This document shows, piece after piece, positions 61,134-64,000 of a stretch of DNA of 64,000 nt. Made by a program: the position numbers and the translations under genes. The notes beneath the pieces were generated by a model that saw only the letters and a program-made list of their open reading frames with translations, was not told the DNA's origin and made no database searches. Positions within the stretch are counted from its first letter, which is position 1; each line of letters begins with the position of its first letter. The DNA comes from Oscillospiraceae bacterium (GTDB lineage: Bacteria > Bacillota > Clostridia > Oscillospirales > Oscillospiraceae), in NCBI GenBank assembly GCA_015068025.1, contig SVLH01000004.1, positions 24,899-88,898 of the forward strand. The letters are read 5' to 3'.

Positions 61134-64000
61134 TCAGGCCTCGTGCAGAGCCTTCAGCTTCAGCAGGTGCTGATAACGGGCCATGGCCTCGGCCTCGTTC
61201 TCCTTGAACAGACGCTCGGCGCGCTCGGGGAACTCGCGGGTCAGGCGAGCATAGCGAGCCTCGTTCAGCAGGAACTCCTGATAGCCGCCCTTGGGCTCCT
61301 TGGAGTCCAGGGTGAACTTGGCGCCCTCGACAGCAGGATTGAAGCGGAACAGGTTCCAGTAGCCGCAGTCGACGGCCATCTTCATTTCCTTCTGGCAGTT
61401 CATCATGCCGCCCTTGATGGAGTGCATCTCGCAGGGGCTGTAGCCGATGATCAGAGAGGGACCCTTGTAAGCTTCGGCTTCCTTGATGGCCTTCAGGGTC
61501 TGGGCAGCGTCGGCGCCCATGGCGACCTGAGCGACGTAGACATAGCCGTAGCTCATGGCGATCTCGGTCAGGGACTTCTTCTTGATCTCCTTACCGGCGG
61601 CTGCGAACTGCGCAACCTGACCGATGTTGGAGGACTTGGAAGCCTGGCCGCCGGTGTTGGAGTACACCTCGGTATCGAAGACGAAGACATTGACGTCCTC
61701 GCCGGAAGCCAGAACATGGTCGACACCGCCGAAGCCGATATCATAGGCCCAGCCGTCGCCACCGAAGATCCACATGGACTTCTTGTTCAGGTATTCCTTC
61801 TTGGCCAGAACTGCGGGAGCGATGGGGCAGCCGGCAGCGGCAGCCTTCTCCAGCTCCACGATCAGAGCGGCGGTGGGCTCCTGGTTGGCATCGCCGTCGT
61901 CCTTGGTGTCCAGGAAGGCCTGGGCAGCAGCCTTGAACTCGGCGGAAGCCTGCTCGGCAGCCATCATTTCCTCGACCTTGGCGATCAGGTCAGCGCGGAT
62001 AGCCTTCTGGCCCAGATACATACCCAGACCGTGCTCGGCGTTATCCTCGAACAGGGAGTTGCACCATGCGGGGCCCTGGCCCTTCTTGTTGGTGCAGAAG
62101 GGAGAAGTAGCAGCGGGACCACCCCAGATGGAGGAGCAGCCGGTAGCGTTGGAGATGTACATATGATCGCCGAACAGCTGGGTAATCAGGCGGGCATAGG
62201 AAGTCTCGGCGCAGCCTGCGCAGGAGCCGGAGAACTCCAGATAGGGCTGCTTGAACTGGCTGCCCTTAACGGTGTTGTCCTGCATATCCTTCTTCTCGGA
62301 GACTTCAGCCACGCAGTAGTTGAAGACGTCCTGCTGGGCCAGCTCGCCGGCCTGGTCGACCATGGTGATGGCGCCGACGGGGCACTCGCCCACGCAGACG
62401 GCACAGCCCATGCAGTCCAGAGGAGACACGGCCATGGTGTACTTGTAAACGCCCTTGCCCTTGCCGGCCTTGACCTCGGCGATCTTGGCGGCGGCGGGAG
62501 CCTTGGCAGCCTCTTCCTCGGTCATAGCGAAGGGACGGATGGTGGCGTGGGGGCAGACATAGGCACACTTGTTGCACTGGATGCACTTGGTGGCGTCCCA
62601 GGTGGGAACGGAGGTGGCAACGCCGCGCTTCTCGTAAGCAGCAGCGCCCAGCTCGAACTGGCCGTCAACGTGCTTTGCGAAAGCGGAGACGGGCAGGCTG
62701 TCGCCGTCCATACGGCCCATGGGGTTGAGGATGGTCTTGACCTGCTCGACCAGTTCGGCCTTGCCGGCCAGAGCGGCCTCTTCCTTGCTGTCAACGGCGT
62801 TGGCCCAGTCGGCGGGAACGTCGAACAGTTTGAAGGCGGTGGCGCCGGCGTCGATGGCCTTGTGGTTCATCTCGACCACGTCCATACCCTTCTTGGAGTA
62901 GGACTTGGTGGCAGCGTCCTTCATGTACTGGATGGCTTCCTCGGCGGGCAGCACCTGAGCCAGAGTGAAGAAGGCGGACTGCAGGATGGTGTTGGTGCGC
63001 TTGCCCATGCCAATTTCCTTGGCCAGGTCGATGGCGTTGATGGTGTAGACCTTGATGCCATTCTGTGCGATGTAGCGCTTGGAAGCGGCGTCCAGATGGT
63101 GAGCCAGCTCCTCGTCGGTCCACTGGCAGTTGATCAGGAAGGTGCCGCCGGGCTTCACGTCACGGACGATGGGGAAGCCCTTGGTGATGTAGGCGGGCAC
63201 GTGGCAGGCCACGAAGTCAGCCTTGTTGATGTAGTAAGAGGACTTGATGGCGGTGTCACCGAAGCGCAGGTGAGAGATGGTCACGCCGCCGGTCTTCTTG
63301 GAGTCATACTGGAAGTATGCCTGGATGTACTTGTCGGTGTGGTCGCCGATGATCTTGGTGGAGTTCTTGTTGGCACCGACGGTACCGTCGCCGCCCAGAC
63401 CCCAGAACTTGCAGGCGATGGTGCCCTTGGGAGCCACATCGGGAGCGGGCTTCTCCTCCAGGGACAGGTTGGTGACATCGTCCACGATACCGATGGTGAA
63501 CTGACGCTTCATCTCGTCCTTGGCCAGCTCGGCATACACAGCAAACACGCTGCGGGGAGGAGTATCCTTGCTGCCCAGACCGTAACGGCCGCCGATGACC
63601 TTGATGTCGGTGCGGCCGGCGTTGGCCAGAGAGGCAACGACGTCCATGTACAGCGGCTCGCCCATGGAGCCGGGCTCCTTGGTGCGGTCCAGGACGGCGA
63701 TCTTCTTGCAGGTTGCGGGGATAGCAGCGAGCAGCTTGTCGGCCTTCCAGGGACGATACAGGCGGACCTTGATCAGGCCGACCTTCTCGCCGTTGGCGTT
63801 CATGTAGTCGATGACTTCCTCTGCCACGTCGCAGATGGAGCCCATGGCGATGATGACGCGCTCGGCGTCGGGTGCGCCATAGTAGTTGAACAGCTGATAG
63901 TTGGTGCCCAGCTTCTCATTGACCTTGCCCATGTACTTCTCGACCACTGCGGGCAGAGCATCGTAGTAGGGGTTGCAGGCCTCGCGGTGCTGGAAGAAGA
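61134..64000 (-). CDS. nifJ: Pyruvate:ferredoxin (flavodoxin) oxidoreductase, N-terminus off the right edge
   Basis: Oxidises pyruvate with CoA to acetyl-CoA, CO2 and reduced ferredoxin, the main entry to energy metabolism here. About 955 residues of an enzyme usually near 1,180 are seen. Present are part of domain II and the gamma-like domain (KFWGLGGDGTVGANKNSTK), two [4Fe-4S] sites (CIQCNKCAYVCPH and CMGCAVCVGECP), and the distal cluster with GSCAGCAETSYARL. The TPP site is at WIFGGDGWAYDIGFGG and VYSNTGGQ. The frame stays open to the right edge (FFQHREACNPYYDALP before MVEKYMG), so the true start lies beyond. Acetyl-CoA would feed pta. Confidence 0.97.
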   Translation of the reverse strand, partial: FFQHREACNPYYDALPAVVEKYMGKVNEKLGTNYQLFNYYGAPDAERVIIAMGSICDVAEEVIDYMNANGEKVGLIKVRLYRPWKADKLLAAIPATCKKIAVLDRTKEPGSMGEPLYMDVVASLANAGRTDIKVIGGRYGLGSKDTPPRSVFAVYAELAKDEMKRQFTIGIVDDVTNLSLEEKPAPDVAPKGTIACKFWGLGGDGTVGANKNSTKIIGDHTDKYIQAYFQYDSKKTGGVTISHLRFGDTAIKSSYYINKADFVACHVPAYITKGFPIVRDVKPGGTFLINCQWTDEELAHHLDAASKRYIAQNGIKVYTINAIDLAKEIGMGKRTNTILQSAFFTLAQVLPAEEAIQYMKDAATKSYSKKGMDVVEMNHKAIDAGATAFKLFDVPADWANAVDSKEEAALAGKAELVEQVKTILNPMGRMDGDSLPVSAFAKHVDGQFELGAAAYEKRGVATSVPTWDATKCIQCNKCAYVCPHATIRPFAMTEEEAAKAPAAAKIAEVKAGKGKGVYKYTMAVSPLDCMGCAVCVGECPVGAITMVDQAGELAQQDVFNYCVAEVSEKKDMQDNTVKGSQFKQPYLEFSGSCAGCAETSYARLITQLFGDHMYISNATGCSSIWGGPAATSPFCTNKKGQGPAWCNSLFEDNAEHGLGMYLGQKAIRADLIAKVEEMMAAEQASAEFKAAAQAFLDTKDDGDANQEPTAALIVELEKAAAAGCPIAPAVLAKKEYLNKKSMWIFGGDGWAYDIGFGGVDHVLASGEDVNVFVFDTEVYSNTGGQASKSSNIGQVAQFAAAGKEIKKKSLTEIAMSYGYVYVAQVAMGADAAQTLKAIKEAEAYKGPSLIIGYSPCEMHSIKGGMMNCQKEMKMAVDCGYWNLFRFNPAVEGAKFTLDSKEPKGGYQEFLLNEARYARLTREFPERAERLFKENEAEAMARYQHLLKLKALHEA

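Overview
The window reads as chromosomal DNA of a GC-rich, strictly anaerobic, Gram-positive Clostridia, most like the Oscillospiraceae of the gut (Flavonifractor, Oscillibacter or Intestinimonas type). The reasons are inferred from gene content: GdpP, RNase J, MurT/GatD and a CIRCE-controlled groESL point to a Firmicute. Pyruvate:ferredoxin oxidoreductase, rubredoxin, a sensory [FeFe]-hydrogenase-like protein, a K+-dependent membrane pyrophosphatase and phosphotransacylases point to anaerobic fermentation. No phage, insertion sequence, CRISPR array or plasmid function was seen; this is mostly housekeeping chromosome with a few AT-rich inserts.

Layout. 1-4.6 kb: a complete set of branched-chain amino acid ABC transporter genes on the minus strand (livK, then livHMGF, with livF cut by the left edge). 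4.9-12.6 kb: a minus-strand housekeeping operon gdpP-rplI-dnaB-tilS-hpt-ftsH. 13-14.5 kb: an AT-rich lipoprotein gene. 14.7-17.8 kb: a plus-strand operon of ATP-grasp, PHP phosphoesterase and NodB-type deacetylase, facing a DUF4127 gene. 20-22.3 kb: RNase J, then a divergent XRE regulator and 54-residue protein sharing two matching inverted repeats. 22.3-24.1 kb: a stomatin-like protein with an unusual HTH-NfeD fusion. 24.4-28.7 kb: an rRNA methyltransferase-like gene, a lipid kinase, and groES-groEL with CIRCE. 28.7-29.4 kb: a second copy of the groEL 3' end around a hairpin-rich element, then a Met-Glu-Val tRNA cluster. 29.5-31.7 kb: a NifX-FKBP fusion, rubredoxin and nitroreductase.

31.8-34.6 kb: a sensory hydrogenase/PP2C phosphatase pair, followed by a PAPE-repeat lipoprotein and an FAD oxidoreductase. 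37.4-40 kb: the feoA-feoB ferrous iron uptake locus with two matching operator-like dyads. 40.2-47.5 kb: M20 amidohydrolase, phosphate butyryltransferase-like enzyme, an ion transporter behind a yybP-ykoY (Mn2+) riboswitch, a sugar isomerase-like protein, RidA and an M23 peptidase. 47.7-54 kb: pta, an AT-rich zinc-ribbon gene, the GGGtGRT/NifU-like pair behind a consensus promoter, and hppA. 54.2-59.7 kb: a tight plus-strand operon (metallophosphoesterase, mnmG, alpha/beta hydrolase, murT, gatD). 59.8-64 kb: a stand-alone AlbA_2 domain, an AIM24-like protein, and nifJ running off the right edge.

The genes most open to new biology are the riboswitch-controlled transporter, the NifX-FKBP metallochaperone-like fusion, the membrane HTH-NfeD fusion, the hydrogenase-sensor/phosphatase pair and the GGGtGRT pair. 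Starts were chosen from Shine-Dalgarno spacing and family N-termini, so several are shorter than the longest open frame. Family assignments are by eye from motifs; no database search was run.
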